Positions 1 through 17,469 of a DNA stretch of 64,000 bases are shown here, one piece after another. The position numbers were made by a program, and so were the translations under genes. This DNA is from Watersipora subatra (taxonomy: Eukaryota > Bryozoa > Gymnolaemata > Cheilostomatida > Watersiporidae). The stretch spans positions 3,576,001-3,640,000 of the forward strand of contig NC_088710.1 of NCBI RefSeq assembly GCF_963576615.1, given 5' to 3'. A model generated the notes under the pieces. It searched no databases. It saw nothing but the letters and a program-made list of their open reading frames with translations, and was not told the origin of the DNA. Position 1 is the first letter of the stretch. Each line of letters starts with the position of its first letter.

Positions 1-540
1 TGAGTTTACAATTATCAGAATGCAAGGAAAGGCACTTCATAAAGGCCATGTTAGCTTTAGCAATAAGTAACGAGGTTCAGTATTTGCTACTACCATTAAA
101 AATGTATAAAATGTATTATAAAGTTGTATTACAGGGAACCGCGATACGCAATCGAAAACTAACAACACTCATTAGTCATACAGACGAACATATAACAGCT
201 CCTGTACAACTGGTGTTACCATAGATGGAAAATCTACATAGCGGAAAGCGGCTACTGACTTTAACATCAAGAAGTGAACACTTTCACGTTATGTTGCCAA
301 AGCAGAGAATGCAATTGAACAGGGCCAATCTCCAGGCAGTTTGACCTATAAGCCAAGGTTTAACAATGGCAGAGTGTTCAATGGTGATCAGGAGCGACCG
401 ACTATGACTGACTCCCTTTTGACGGCATCTACGCTGTATGCTGGACTCACAAGAAAGATGAGAGAACTTGCTTCTGAATATGCGAAGATCAACCACTGCT
501 CTTATCCAACTAGTTGAGATACTAACAAACAAGCAGGTCT
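1..540. other. Unassigned sequence at left edge
   Basis: I see no recognisable gene, RNA or repeat here. A short minus-strand open frame at 284-532 has no family resemblance I can name. The missing 3' exons of UBA5 were looked for here and not found. Confidence 0.4.
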
Positions 541-555
541 GTGGTAATTTTACTT

Positions 556-556
556 C

Positions 557-589
<33 letters not shown>

Positions 590-590
590 G
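556..590. repeat. TA microsatellite, left flank of ribozyme repeat
   Basis: A run of TA dinucleotides with one TG interruption ends directly at the first copy of the 259-bp ribozyme repeat. A second, longer TA tract lies on the other side, so the repeat sits inside a TA microsatellite. Confidence 0.85.
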
Positions 591-804
591 ATGTAGCATG
601 AGTATATGCTCCCTTACTTCGGTTTGGTTGAGCACTCTGTGAGAGGTGCGGCACTATTAGCCTTTGTGCAAAGCTCATCACTTTTGTGATTTGAGCACTC
701 TGGTGCCAGCACATTGACTTTCTTAAAGTCTGTGAGGCAACTTTGTTGTTTCATGGCAGGAAGTCAACTCTCATTGGTAATGGGATTTGTGTCCCTTGCC
801 TAAG

Positions 805-861
805 CTCTGAGCTGCACTGATGAGGCTTCAATAGCCGAAACAGTACTGTCTGTAGCATGAG
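805..861 (+). ncRNA. Type I hammerhead ribozyme, copy 1
   Basis: The order is stem I strand GCTGCA (811-816), core CTGATGA, stem II GGCT/AGCC closed by TCAAT, core GAA, stem III ACAG/CTGT, then GTC with predicted cleavage after C850. The stem I partner TGTAGC is at 851-856. Stem I gives six pairs including one G-U, and extends past an internal loop with CTC (805-807) to GAG (859-861). All conserved core bases are present. Stem III is a palindrome (ACAGTACTGT) with almost no loop, as in other animal type I hammerheads that work best as dimers. Confidence 0.87.
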
Positions 862-1063
862 TATATGCTCCCTTACTTCGGTTTGGTTGAGCACTCTGTG
901 AGAGGTGCGGCACTATTAGCCTTTGTGCAAAGCTCATCACTTTTGTGATTTGAGCACTCTGGTGCCAGCACATTGACTTTCTTAAAGTCTGTGAGGCAAC
1001 TTTGTTGTTTCATGCAAGGAAGTCAACTCTCATTGGTAATGGGATTTGTGTCCCTTGCCTAAG

Positions 1064-1120
1064 CTCTGAGCTGCACTGATGAGGCTTCAATAGCCAAAAC
1101 AGTACTGTCTGTAGCATGAG
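1064..1120 (+). ncRNA. Hammerhead ribozyme, copy 2, damaged core
   Basis: This is the same motif 259 bp downstream of copy 1, but the conserved GAAA after stem II reads AAAA (AGCCAAAACAG). The change hits the invariant G12, so this copy is expected to cleave poorly or not at all. Stems I, II and III are unchanged. Confidence 0.8.
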
Positions 1121-1322
1121 TATATGCTCCCTTACTTCGGTTTGGTTGAGCACTCTGTGAGAGGTGCGGCACTATTAGCCTTTGTGCAAAGCTCATCACT
1201 TTTGTGATTTGAGCACTCTGGTGCCAGCACATTGACTTTCTTAAAGTCTGTGAGGCAACTTTGTTGTTTCATGGCAGGAAGTCAACTCTCATTGGTAATG
1301 GGATTTGTGTCCCTTGCCTAAG

Positions 1323-1379
1323 CTCTGAGCTGCACTGATGAGGCTTCAATAGCCGAAACAGAACTGTCTGTAGCATGAA
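1323..1379 (+). ncRNA. Hammerhead ribozyme, copy 3
   Basis: The core CTGATGA...GAAA...GTC is complete. Stem III reads ACAGAACTGT, so only the tiny loop differs from copy 1. The stem I partner TGTAGC is present, but the outer GAG is changed to GAA where the array runs into the TA microsatellite. The inner ribozyme should be competent and the outer tertiary contact weaker. Confidence 0.82.
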
Positions 1380-1470
1380 TATATATATATATAATATATA
1401 TATAATATTATATATATATTATATTATATATAAATATATATATATATATATAGATATATATATATGATAT
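1379..1470. repeat. TA-rich microsatellite, right flank of ribozyme repeat
   Basis: Interrupted TA repeat immediately after the last ribozyme unit. Confidence 0.85.
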
Positions 1471-1889
1471 ACTTAAAAATATTCAGAACATTTCCTAGTG
1501 GTTTGCTACTGCTACTTCATATAGCTAGTCTTCCCCTATTTTACCATGATTAATGGATATATATGCTACATATTTCTATATATAGCAAATTAAAAGCTGC
1601 AAAAGTCAGTGTTTCAAAGTGGGTGATCTGAATTTAAAAACTAAGAGGTTATTAAATTTATAAACTGCTCCTATGAACTGTTTAATAATGGCAGCGCTTT
1701 GAAATGAGGCCAACATATTAACATATTCACATTCAGCTTTTAGGTGATGATTGGCTTTATGGCTTCATGAACAGGCACAAAGAGGTGTCAATAAGCACAC
1801 CAGAGGCAACAAGTCTTAGGTGAGCTACCACTTCCAACAAAACAACAGCCAATGAATCAGTCATCCTGCTTACTAGTCCAGCTAAATGA

Positions 1890-2310
1890 TCTGAAGAAGT
1901 AAACATCAACAAAAGACAAAGATTGAGATCCCAAATTCTGAGACAAGTGATGAAGAATCGAACATTTCATTGGCACAATTGGTTGACAATGATAGCGAGT
2001 CTGAGACGGAGAAGTGCAATGAAGAAATAAGCACAGAAAATATTGTGGTGGGAATTTTGTGTTGTTGCGGTACACTTCGAAGAAGAGATTGGTTCACTAT
2101 GTTGGAATCACAGAAGAGATGAATCTACCTGAGAATATCTCAAAGTGAAGTTCTTAAATGTACAAACTGGGTAACAGTTGGTGATGCAAGATACGATGTT
2201 GATGATGACCCCATCGTAATGATCCTTCCCCCGCCTACTAGGTGCGGCAGAACTCAGAGAATGGCAGACCAGTTTTCATTTGGTGTTGATTCAATTCAAT
2301 ATACTTAGAT
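1890..2310 (+). pseudogene. Remnant of a transposon-type protein C-terminus
   Basis: The plus strand reads as protein in shifted pieces. First comes an acidic stretch (LAQLVDNDSESETEK), then a segment resembling 'GxFVLLxYxxKxxxxxYVGxI' after frame changes, then a block around 2170-2308 containing VDDDPIVMILPPP and DQFSFGVDSIQYT before a stop. This order is a pattern I have seen in C-terminal tails of invertebrate transposon-encoded proteins. Several frameshifts and stops interrupt it, so it is not a working gene. The exact element family is not identified. Confidence 0.4.
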
Positions 2311-3140
2311 GTGAACCATATAATTCCAAATGCATAGGCCTTATTATACCCATGCAACATACGGTATATATAAAAAATATCTAAAATAGAATTGTTTTGA
2401 TTGTTTCATGCTACTGTAGTTTTTAAATATTTTAATAATGTATAGTTTAAATAAAATATCCAAAATCGACTTGTGTTTATTGTCTAGTGCTACTACAGTT
2501 GTTTAATATATGTCCCAATGCACCCCGGTATCGGGGTGTGTTGGGACAGTACCGGAGATTGGGACACGTCATGCATCATATGACAGTATCATGCATTGGG
2601 ACATTAAAAGGCATTAGAAAATTGATGATAAATTCTAAAATACTTATCCCACGGTATTATGATTATAACAAAAGATGCTTAACACAATACTTCAAAATTA
2701 CCATGAGTTATATCAAAATTGCTACCGAAATAGCCAATTTGAATCAATACTGTTTGATTTTTCTCCCACTGCGCTCCCGCCTCCCCCGCATTATGGATAG
2801 TTGCTTTTGGTGGTTTCAGGTACAATCTCTGTTTAGCTATGAAGGACACGGAGATACCAATAATAGCAAACTATGCTCATTTGCATGGAAGTGACGAGGT
2901 TTGACATTTGGATTGCCGATTTGCCAGTCGGAAGGCAGAATTAATTTATCAAAGTCAAAGTATAAACTGTAACCACAAATTTTAATGAGCTCATGGAGAA
3001 GTTGCAAAACAATATTTTTGTGAATACACCATATGGTTAGCTAAACTAAAAACGTATGAACAAACCCACAACTGCATTGAAATGTGAGTGTTTTCCAATT
3101 AAGCTGAAGTTTACCACAAATTGACACTACCATAATTTAC
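2310..3140. other. Gene-free stretch left of the last visible UBA5 exon
   Basis: AT-rich sequence. A 135-codon plus-strand frame at 2487-2894 has no recognisable motif. The C-terminal UBA5 exons expected downstream of 3141 on the minus strand (with the conserved acidic NEWGI-type segment) are not visible here or further left, so they probably lie outside the window. Confidence 0.4.
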
Positions 3141-8871
<5,731 letters not shown>

Positions 8872-9430
8872 GAGTAATTGTCAAGATATTGCTCAACAAG
8901 TAAACTCGAATTCAAACTGCAATAAAAAAAGGAAACCGAAGTTGCACAAGGCAATTTTTTATGAACGGCCCGTTAACTTGACAGACGTGGAAAAGTGTAA
9001 CAGCTCGTCTACGAAGAAAAAGCGTTATGGGAGTGACTGACAACCACCCTTCTTTATTATAGCACAAGAAACAAGATCAGAGCTATGTTTATAAATTGTA
9101 GCGTGTAGGACACGCTGAAAAGCAAAGTGATCGGACGGCTGTCGTGTTTTCTCTACTATCAAGATGTTACAACTCCTTATACAGCAATGTACTCGAGATG
9201 GCCTCTACAGCAACTGTAGACCAGAGAACCAATATAATTTTGCAAGCTAGTAACTATTTATTTTACTTTATATTAGTATTGCCCCATTGTACATCCTTAA
9301 TATATATTTTATTTCAGTATTGTATAATGCATACCCTTTAGTATTACATTGTGTTACAAAAAACAATTGAAAAATACAGTGATGACAAGAACTGAAAAAG
9401 GACTGTCAAATACAACAAACTGACAGGGTC
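8872..9430. other. Intergenic stretch, UBA5 upstream and MRPL57 downstream
   Basis: This 0.55-kb stretch should hold the UBA5 promoter and the MRPL57 3' end, since both genes run leftward. No TATA box or other motif stands out. Confidence 0.4.
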
Positions 9431-12050
9431 TCACATCCAGCTTTTTCTACTGTTTAAATGTTCAAGAGCATCTAATGTTGTGAAATGTTGAGGCATCTTT
9501 GCCGCTATTCTCTTTTTGTATTTTTCCGTCTCTTGCTGTTTCCACTTTTCTTCGATCTCCTCAAGGCGGATCTGATCCTCCATCTGAAATACACCCACAT
9601 TGTAAAAAGACATCCAGTTGCAATCTCAGTTATAAATTGCAACCACACTCCAGTTCCACTAGAACAAAACAGTTCAAATTGGTTATTGAACAAGATATTT
9701 GAAGTTTCTTAAATTGCAAGGTACAAAACTAATATTTCAACACACATTCATTTAAAATTGGTAAATAAACAACGAAGAGAAATAGAAATTCATTTTAGAG
9801 CGAGTATTATAAAATAAAAATGTAAACCGTTATCTTGATAAGACACCGATAAATCATGCAGCTTAATAAGAAAAACAAAGGCTCCATTAACTCTGACACT
9901 AATAAGTAGAAAGCACCCTTCTATACAGTCAAACCTCTGCATAAAAATCTCATCCAATCCAATGTTTGCTTCATATGTCAGAGCAAATAATTTTATAAAA
10001 ATACATTAAACGTAAAAACTGAATTAATCAACTAATAATCAGTAAAAAGTCAATAAACAAGGATGAATACTTCAAGCAATTAAATATAACATTAAAGCAA
10101 GTGCACTATATATAATTATTTAAAAGACCAAATGTAAAACTAAATTCTTGAAGCAATAATCAGTCAAAAGAGGTTTTTGGTACTTCATCTTGGAGACAGG
10201 ACAATTGAAGGACAATTGAAGGTGAGTGAGTGATGGAGTAACTCAAACTAAATCATACAATCACACTGTATATGGTTTAATGACACTGAATAAAGGGTGG
10301 GGCTCAACAATTTTGAATTCAATGGTGGCGTGGATAATAGTCTAACCTGCAATAGATTTAATCTACTCTCTACTTTTTACTGTTATCCTTAATTTTAACA
10401 GCTTTTCTGTTTTGACTTAATAAACTGAAAAACTAAACTAAAAGCTTAGGCTTCTGTAAATGCTGGCAATTACTGACGGCAAAATTTCTTAAAATTTTAC
10501 ACCATATGTCATAAAGTTTGTATGCAGAGGTGATCATGAGTAGAGATTCTACAATTTTTTTCATGCATAAACTTTGCGAATGCACAGCAAACGATATCAA
10601 ATAATTATACCATCTGAATGGTACTAGGAGATAAACTTTATAGCAATTATGAAACTTAATCTTGGTAAGAAGAGAGCCATGACCAGCAATTGAAGTGATA
10701 GTTAGAATTGAATTGACCAGTTAGAATTGATGTTTTAATTGGGAACAGGTTAATTACATATAGTCTGCACAGGAGAAACAAGATGAGTTGAAACAATGTG
10801 AAGGAAAGTTATAGTAAATAGTATTTCAACTTATCATAATTGTCTGGTGCAAGTAACATTGAGCAGATACAGTTGTGAGCCAATTTTATTATAGATGACA
10901 GTTAACAGAAATTATGTCAAAGAAAAGTTTGCCAGTACTTGAATAACCAACACTTACCTCCGTTAAGTAAGGCCGAGATAGTAAGGCCATATTTTCATTT
11001 TCTCGCACCAAATCATGAGCAGCTACAAACTTTTTTTCCTTAGTTATGCGAGGCCAGACACGATACTTTCTAAAATTCAATGACAAGTAGGTCAATATCA
11101 GGTAGCCTCTTAATGGTAGGCAGGGTTAACGTAGTGTAAGGTGTTCCAAAACTGAACTACTCTATGAAAGAGTTTAGAAACACCTTTGACAGACGCATGA
11201 TCTGGAGCTTTTGGACTTTATATTAGCATTATTTGTAGAAGATTTTGGTCAAACAAGTGGATACTTTTCGTGTGGAGAATGGTGGCAAATAGTGTGTCTG
11301 ACCAAGAAAGTCCTACTCAGATCAACTTTACCCAAAAGTGCAATAGGAAGCTATATCTCAACACTTGTGACCTTCTTTAAGTGCACAAAAGTTAGCAGTA
11401 TTTTAAATATGTAGGCCAACTACTTTAATTTTATTTACAATGGTAATAGTACGTTCCAGTTATTCAAAATGTTTATAAAGCTCTTAACTTCTTTTATTCT
11501 AGACACAAGATAGTTAGGTTATCAAGTACCATAAAAACATTGAAATATTGCACGCTGTCATAATAACTTAGGATTACCCTTCCTCACTGCAACTGGTGAA
11601 CAGCAAATAGTTTACAAGATTGCATATCCTTACTAATGTAAGCAGAAAACAACGCCTGCTATGTGACCGTTAAATAAAAATATGCCTCTATAAGCATTCC
11701 TAATGAAACAACAGCTTCCCGTTGTATTAAATGATATAGGCCTATTTAGCTGTTCAATTCTTCGATTTTACCTACCTTTTCTATTAAAAATTAGTTTGTC
11801 ATTTGTTTACCACAAAAGGGGAAATACACAATTTGTTATCAGTATAAAAGTATAATACCAAAATAACCACCGTGTAACTACCAATGCTTTGTTTTCAACA
11901 TTTATGCAAAGCGCTAATCTGAGTAATCTCACTTTTTGAAGGCCTAAAATTAAGCTGGAGCTTTGGCCGGTTACAACCTTACCCTATATTTATTTTTCCA
12001 GGTATGTGCCTTCTGTGGACATAGTACAATAATTGTGCAGTTAATCGCAT
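9431..12050 (-). CDS. MRPL57: Mitochondrial ribosomal protein mL63 (MRPL57)
   Basis: A small protein of the mitochondrial large ribosomal subunit, acting in the matrix. Three minus-strand exons: 11983-12050 (ATG at 12050), 10958-11069 and 9431-9583 with stop. Lengths 68+112+153 give 110 residues; human mL63 has 102. Splice sites are GT/AG and phases agree. The family pattern is clear along the whole length: MRLTAQLL at the start, RRHIPGKINIGKYRVWPR, then an acidic helix with RENENMALLSRPYLT, a basic helix EEIEEKWKQQETEKYKKR, and the C-terminal signature LDALEHLNSRKSWM. The first exon was identified by its match to the conserved RIPG...IGK segment and by its phase. The gene lies directly behind UBA5 on the same strand, 560 bp upstream of the UBA5 start. 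Confidence 0.92.
9584..10957. other. MRPL57 intron 2
   Basis: AT-rich intron of about 1.4 kb. No repeat or exon recognised. Confidence 0.5.
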
Positions 12051-13540
12051 TGCCACCAATTAAATCTAAAATAGAAATCGCCAACCAAATCAGCGTGCTA
12101 GTATTTTGCTATTTGCTCTTTAGACAATCCGTTTCTAGCGACCGTCACTACTACCAATTTTTATTAATACAATGCTTCATACGCGAATCGCTGTATCAAT
12201 TTGTTCTTAGACTGGGATCATAAATATAGAGTACAATTACGATCTTGTCCTAATAATTACGTATGCGACTTTCGCAGTAAACAATGTAGTTAGCTAGTGC
12301 GTACTCTAAAAAAGTTACTGAATGAACAACCCGGTTTGACTCGTGCTGCGACATGGCACTTGGTTAACTGAAGATGTTGTGAACCTTTATGGACTAATTC
12401 CATTAAACGATTATCATAGTTGCATAATTTTTAATGTGGAACGGTTGATATTTTGATGTAAAAGCTCTAGGTAAAAAAACTTTCAGACTATTTAATTGAG
12501 AGCTTCTTGAAATAGTGTTTGTTATAACAATGTTCATGTTGTGTCTTCGGGCGAATTGAACAAATTTGAATATATATAATGGAGTTCAGTGGCTTTTGAT
12601 TAGCTAACCTGGTTGCTGAGTCGATAGGACTGATCTTCTCTATTCTTTAAAAGATGTTAGCCTTCTCTTTTCAGCTGATCTAGCTAGCTGGCTTGTATCT
12701 CGTCGTTTCGCTTAATATCACAGCCTTCAGAGATTTAATTTTCAATAGAAAGCTATTGATTATCTGTTATGAACGTCTTTAAGAGAACACCTATTCTTTG
12801 TTTGACCATGCTTTGATGTTCACACTTTAGTACATTCCCCATTGTTTGTGTAAGCTTGTGTGTGATGGTAAATATTCTATATGGATCGGTTAGCAGTAAT
12901 GTAAAGTAGTCATTAGTTGTAGTTTATTGTGTACTGGGTTGTAGACTGAAGTTATATTAATTATATTTTATATGTATGGTCAATCATAGAGTCATGTGCA
13001 TCAAATTTAAGAAGGATGGAGAAATTCTCATTATTCAGTATCGTAAGGATGGCCAATGATGCTTAATTTTTGTAGAAAGTGTATGGCTATTAGTAATACC
13101 TTTTATCTTTGTATTGTTTGAATATGCAATATTTTCTTACCACAGCAACCATATCGGTTGTGGATTGTCTTGGGCTGTTATAATCATCAACGAGGATCAT
13201 ATGTAACTGCAAAAGACAATTGTCGTAAGCATTAGGCTAATAGAATAACAAAGACTCGCCCTTCTTATAGAATTCAGTTTCTCACCATGGTATCACAGTA
13301 CGATGACTTTCGAAACAGATTTTTTTGCTCTAAAAATTGCATTCAGCTGTAATTGCCTTTGCGCTTCAACTGAGCACCTTGATAGCGGCTATAAATATGG
13401 AGAGGTGCGATGCCAGGTTTGGCTCCAACACTGTTAAAATGTAAGAAAAACGCAGCCATAAGTGCTAGTAAGACTCGATAGTCCTTTTTCCACATGCTTA
13501 CAAACAGTTAGGAAATGTAGTTTTATGTGAGAATAGTTGC
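12051..13540. other. Gene-free stretch between MRPL57 and a repeat element
   Basis: It contains the MRPL57 upstream region. One possible minus-strand mini-exon (13141-13206, open, with splice-like ends) could not be tied to any gene. Nothing else is recognised. Confidence 0.35.
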
Positions 13541-13544
13541 TTGG

Positions 13545-14687
13545 TTTGACTTTATTTCAAATTAAAGCCACAAGCGCTCTCTATCGTGGCAATCAATTGG
13601 CGTTCAAATACTGTAGATGGTGGCGTTGTATTTTTCAAATGGCTCATCAGAATTTTCGGAAGATAAATTTAGCTCTACTGGTGAAGTGAATGCTGCCTAT
13701 ATTTTGCCCTCTTTTTCCGGCGGAGTGATATAAAAAATTTGGCTGCAGTAAATCTGCTAACTTACTTCTAACTTTTCAAATATCTCTCAATGAATATGCA
13801 TTGAAAAACTGATAAATATATCTATCAGTTAATATATATGGTTTGCATTTACCCTGCAATCATATTATAGCCTGTGTTCTGCTTTGCAATTGGTTGTAGC
13901 TTTCAATTTTTATTTCTTTTTGAATTTGACGACAAATTTTTGTTTTATGTTCATATTTAACAACGTTGCATAAAAACTCGTTGCACTCATTGATATGTTT
14001 GCTATAGTTTGCAGCCAAAACTAGTTTTTTACGTGCAATAGAAGAGGAGGTACGAGTGTCGATCAATTGTAAGATCAGATTACTACAATGATGCTATCAA
14101 ATAATATGCTATAAATCTGCAAATATGTAAGATATATAATGATAATCTATCAAATGCTACAAATATATGTTTATGAACACGGGCCATAAACGAACCATAC
14201 TTATATTACATGTCGAAACAAAAATTAACATTTTTTAAACAAAAATATTTGCAATGTTCGCTCGGATAGCTGCATTCTGATTGTTGCTTTCAATGGAACG
14301 AACATCTTCTGATTGTCCAGTACCTTCCACAATGTCTTCTGACCGCAAACCTTCTTCACAGCTGAGCTAGTCGATATTAGCGTCCAAACAATTTTTTTGC
14401 AGAGCAAAACTTATGCACTGCATTTAGGACAAATGCAACGTGTAAAGTTTTGCTCACTAAACGTAACCTTTGGTCCAAAACTAGTCGTTCATCTATCATC
14501 ATAAATGTAAACCATTTTTTATATGCATGTAATGTAGCCTAATTCGATGTATCAAGACAGCGTTAAACAAGGAACTACTATTAGAGCTGCATTTAAATAG
14601 AGGGTGACGCTCTATTTTTCAACCCTTCTCTGATAGCGGCGGTCAAGTAGATGTGGCATTCAATTAAAAGTGGGAGGTTTTACGGTA
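13545..14687. mobile_element. TACTGTAAAACC-ended DNA element, copy 1
   Basis: This 1.1-kb block aligns with 17817-18985 plus 20240-20503. Its right end reads GAGGTTTTACGGTA, the inverted form of the left end TACTGTGAAACC of copy 2. Near each end lies the motif CTCTATTTTTCAACCCTTCT followed by TGGCGGTCAA-type sequence, also found in the 120-bp elements at 32697 and 40078. A minus-strand protein frame (13860-14066, with ARKKLVLAANYSKHIN) is conserved in copy 2, so the parent element coded for protein. The left end is eroded. TA-flanked inverted ends suggest a Tc1/mariner or pogo relative. Confidence 0.7.
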
Positions 14688-15213
14688 ACTGTAGTTCAAA
14701 GCCATGTCATGAGATCAGGAAAAATTTCATTACTATGCATGTGTTGCTTACCGCTGTATTGCTATTGTGCAAAGCTCCAGGCTCCTCCTTACGTTTTTAG
14801 ATGGCTATATAACTTAGTTTAAAAGTTAGTGACTCTGAAGGTATCCACTTGTCTAGCGCTGCACTCTAGGTAGCCAAGATTTTCTCACTTTTACTACAAT
14901 CCAGAGTACAGCTATATCACAAGTACTTTCCACCTGGTTCTTTGAAAGAAGAGTCGGTATATGTATAGGAAATCTTTCGCATCACAATGTTGTAATTTCA
15001 AAATAGTTCGTGTTACGACACTACAATAGACCACACAAATATTGTTATGCGTGTAAAAGAGCTATATTTGTCATTGGAGCTTCTAACACGCTGTCATGTC
15101 GCTACTGCCTTTTTCTAAAGGTTATTAAAGCTAATTTTCTCCTAAGGCCTTTAGATACATATATAAATGAGATATATTTTACTCTTTGCTCGAGATTCAG
15201 GTCAGTGCGCTAA
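14688..15213. other. Gene-free stretch between two elements
   Basis: No gene, RNA or repeat recognised. Confidence 0.4.
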
Positions 15214-15215
15214 TA

Positions 15216-15987
15216 CAATGGAACCTCTACCTATGAAACCAATTCGTTCCGAAAGCCATTTAGTAAATAAAAAAATGAAGTTTCTAAAGTAATGATGAAT
15301 TTTACCATATAAATGCTCTAATTCACTCCAAGCCTCACAAAACTCGGACATGATGTTTGTATAAAATGAATACATGTAATGGTTAAAACCAATAACAGTG
15401 CATGTTAGAACTATATTACTACAAAATGAATAGGAAAAGACCACATGGAAAAAGAAACAGAAAAAATGATGTTTGTTTTCTTTTGGCATTGGCCATCTTG
15501 ACGAGGCTAAGTGAAGACTGCGGAAAGTGTTAGAATGACAGTCAGAGAAGGTGGGTATTGTTGTTGTTTTGGTTTTATTCTGCTCAAAATAATTTTGTTG
15601 AAAGCGTAAGTAAAAAGTTAATTTATAGCACCACAAACTGAAAGAAATGTAATCATACACAAAAAGAAACTTACATTGCTTGAAACTGAAGTTGTCCTAC
15701 CATTCATGAGATACACGATAACTCCAAATTATACAACTAACGACACAATGCAACACTTGTTTTTTAAATTTTGCTAACAAATAAAACTGATATGCTGAAA
15801 GTGCTATGTATCATACTAACTAGGAGTCATTAAGTTATGATACGAAATAAATGAATGGGCCAATTTACCAAAGGCTTTTCGTATCAAGAAAAAATATTTC
15901 ATAAGTGAAAGCAAAATGTCTAACAAAATACGTTTCATAACTTGAAAGTTTTGTATTTAGTGTCTTTCGTAAGGAGAGGTTCCACTG
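15216..15987. mobile_element. Pogo-like non-autonomous element, TA target site
   Basis: The left end CAATGGAACCTCTACCTATG and right end (inverted) CAGTGGAACCTCTCCTTACG match at most positions. TA lies outside both ends (15214-15215 and 15988-15989). The CAGTGG start and TA duplication are typical of pogo/Tigger elements. At 772 bp with no transposase domain, it is a non-autonomous copy. The 152-codon minus-strand frame across it shows no domain. Confidence 0.7.
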
Positions 15988-15989
15988 TA

Positions 15990-17440
15990 CATAGAAGTAT
16001 CAGTGAGATTACAACAATTCATATATCTTTAAAAATTATAAATAATAGTTTAATGAAGATAGCTAAGAAGGTGGCGAAGATCAAGAACATTCTTGTTCGC
16101 TTGCATTTTAATCCGAGTCAGTTTTCATTCAGACGTTTTAAATGACAATTTTGACCAAATTTATAAAAGTTTTAGTTAACTGCTTTTGCTTAATGTATAG
16201 CTTTACTAATATTGGCGGGGTCTGTCTCGTAGTTCCATCTGGTTGTTTTAATTATATCCGCACCCTGCTTATCAGTAGACACGTACATACTTATATTATT
16301 TACGTGGTATTACTTTGCTGTTGCGTAGAGTATTTATCATATTTTACTGTGGTCGTTAATCTTGGCTAATAAATCAAAAGCACAAACTCTTGAATTTCTT
16401 GCAGATTATGTTTCTGTTAGCATACTTGTGAAATTTGCACTTTATATAATGTACAGCCAGATGAGTACAGTTTTGCATATGTACCAGAACTCTCTCAAAT
16501 CTCTTATAAAGTTTTTAAGAACTTATATTTTTGCATTTATTGGCTCATTTCCTTATACTCTGAGTTATTAATATTTCAAATCTACTAGCGGTTCCTTGAT
16601 TCTATTTGCGCATCTACTCATAAGTATATGAAGTACTACTCATAAGTATTACTTCATATACTTATTATGAATAGATGTGGTGGGGAGGAGGATTACTGAT
16701 CAATCCTATGCAATTGGCCAAATGCACTCAGATCATTTGGAAAATAACCATAACAACTGTTCAGCAAAAAATAACTGTCACATGACTTTCAGTAACATGG
16801 TCTGAGTCACCGGCCATCCTCTAAAGAACTAGATACTATATCTAGCAGCTCGCTCTAATCATCTACACTTTATTAACTTTGTTTACTACTAGATAAACGT
16901 AAACATGTCTTTTAAAGCTCTGTACATTTTTATTATCATTGGAAGTTGTCTTTCCTGACACAAAAAGTCTTCATTTTTAAATACATGTAACGCAAAATTA
17001 TTCAATGTCATCCTTTAGTTTTGGGCTAATTACACATGGATTATATCAGGTTTGATTTATAGTAACAGTGTTTTGATATATCTCTTAGATTTCGTAGCTA
17101 GAAGATTAGTTACTATGTTGAGTCAAGTTAGCGCGTCTGGTCAAAATTGGGAGTTCAATTTAGTTCTGGTCAATGCAAACTGTATGTTTGTAATTTAATA
17201 CATGTATATTCTGGACGTTTCTTCGGTTAATAGTGCAATCATTTCTCCTTTTTTTGTTTTTCAATTTATTTCGTTAAAATCATTTTGGGGGCGTTAGGGT
17301 TTAAATGCGTCACGTTGATCTGTAAACAAAACTGTAATTGTCTGAACATTTCAATGAACAATTATTTTCTCAATATGTCCCTGAGGTAAGTGACCTGGTA
17401 TGTTGTTATGAGAGGAACTGGTACTAGTTGAAGATGCACT
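15990..17440. other. Gene-free stretch upstream of WARS2
   Basis: Apart from the hairpin at 16611, no gene or repeat is recognised. The WARS2 promoter should lie at its right end, but no TATA box or clear motif is seen. Confidence 0.4.
16611..16677. repeat. Short perfect-type hairpin
   Basis: CATCTACTCATAAGTATATG is followed after a short loop by its inverted copy, with one small bulge (stem about 25 bp). The function is unknown. Confidence 0.6.
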
Positions 17441-17469
17441 GCTATTAGGAAAAGTCAACTTGCTTCAGT

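Larger units (their letters stand above)
592..1378 (+). repeat. Three tandem 259-bp units with hammerhead ribozymes
   Basis: The start TGTAGCATGA recurs at 592, 851, 1110 and, as the terminal fragment, at 1369, giving an exact 259-bp period and three nearly identical units. Each unit ends in a type I hammerhead motif whose 3' strand of stem I is the start of the next unit. The array is bounded by TA microsatellites and has no open reading frame of note. Animal genomes are known to hold small non-coding retrozymes of a few hundred bases in tandem, with type I hammerheads. The size, layout and ribozyme type fit that class, although a ribozyme-bearing satellite is the alternative. Confidence 0.85.

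Noticed and set aside
2487-2894. 135-codon plus-strand frame
   Set aside because: No recognisable motif, no splice context.
1-3140. Search for the missing last UBA5 exons
   Set aside because: No segment with the conserved NEWGI-type motif or a matching acceptor was found on the minus strand.
13141-13206. A 66-nt minus-strand open segment with good splice sites, preceded by ATG/GTGAGA at about 13285
   Set aside because: No family match and no further exons with fitting phase; such segments are expected by chance in 64 kb.
15202-15660. 152-codon minus-strand frame
   Set aside because: It lies across the end of a MITE, is rich in Phe/Ser from AT-rich DNA and has no domain.
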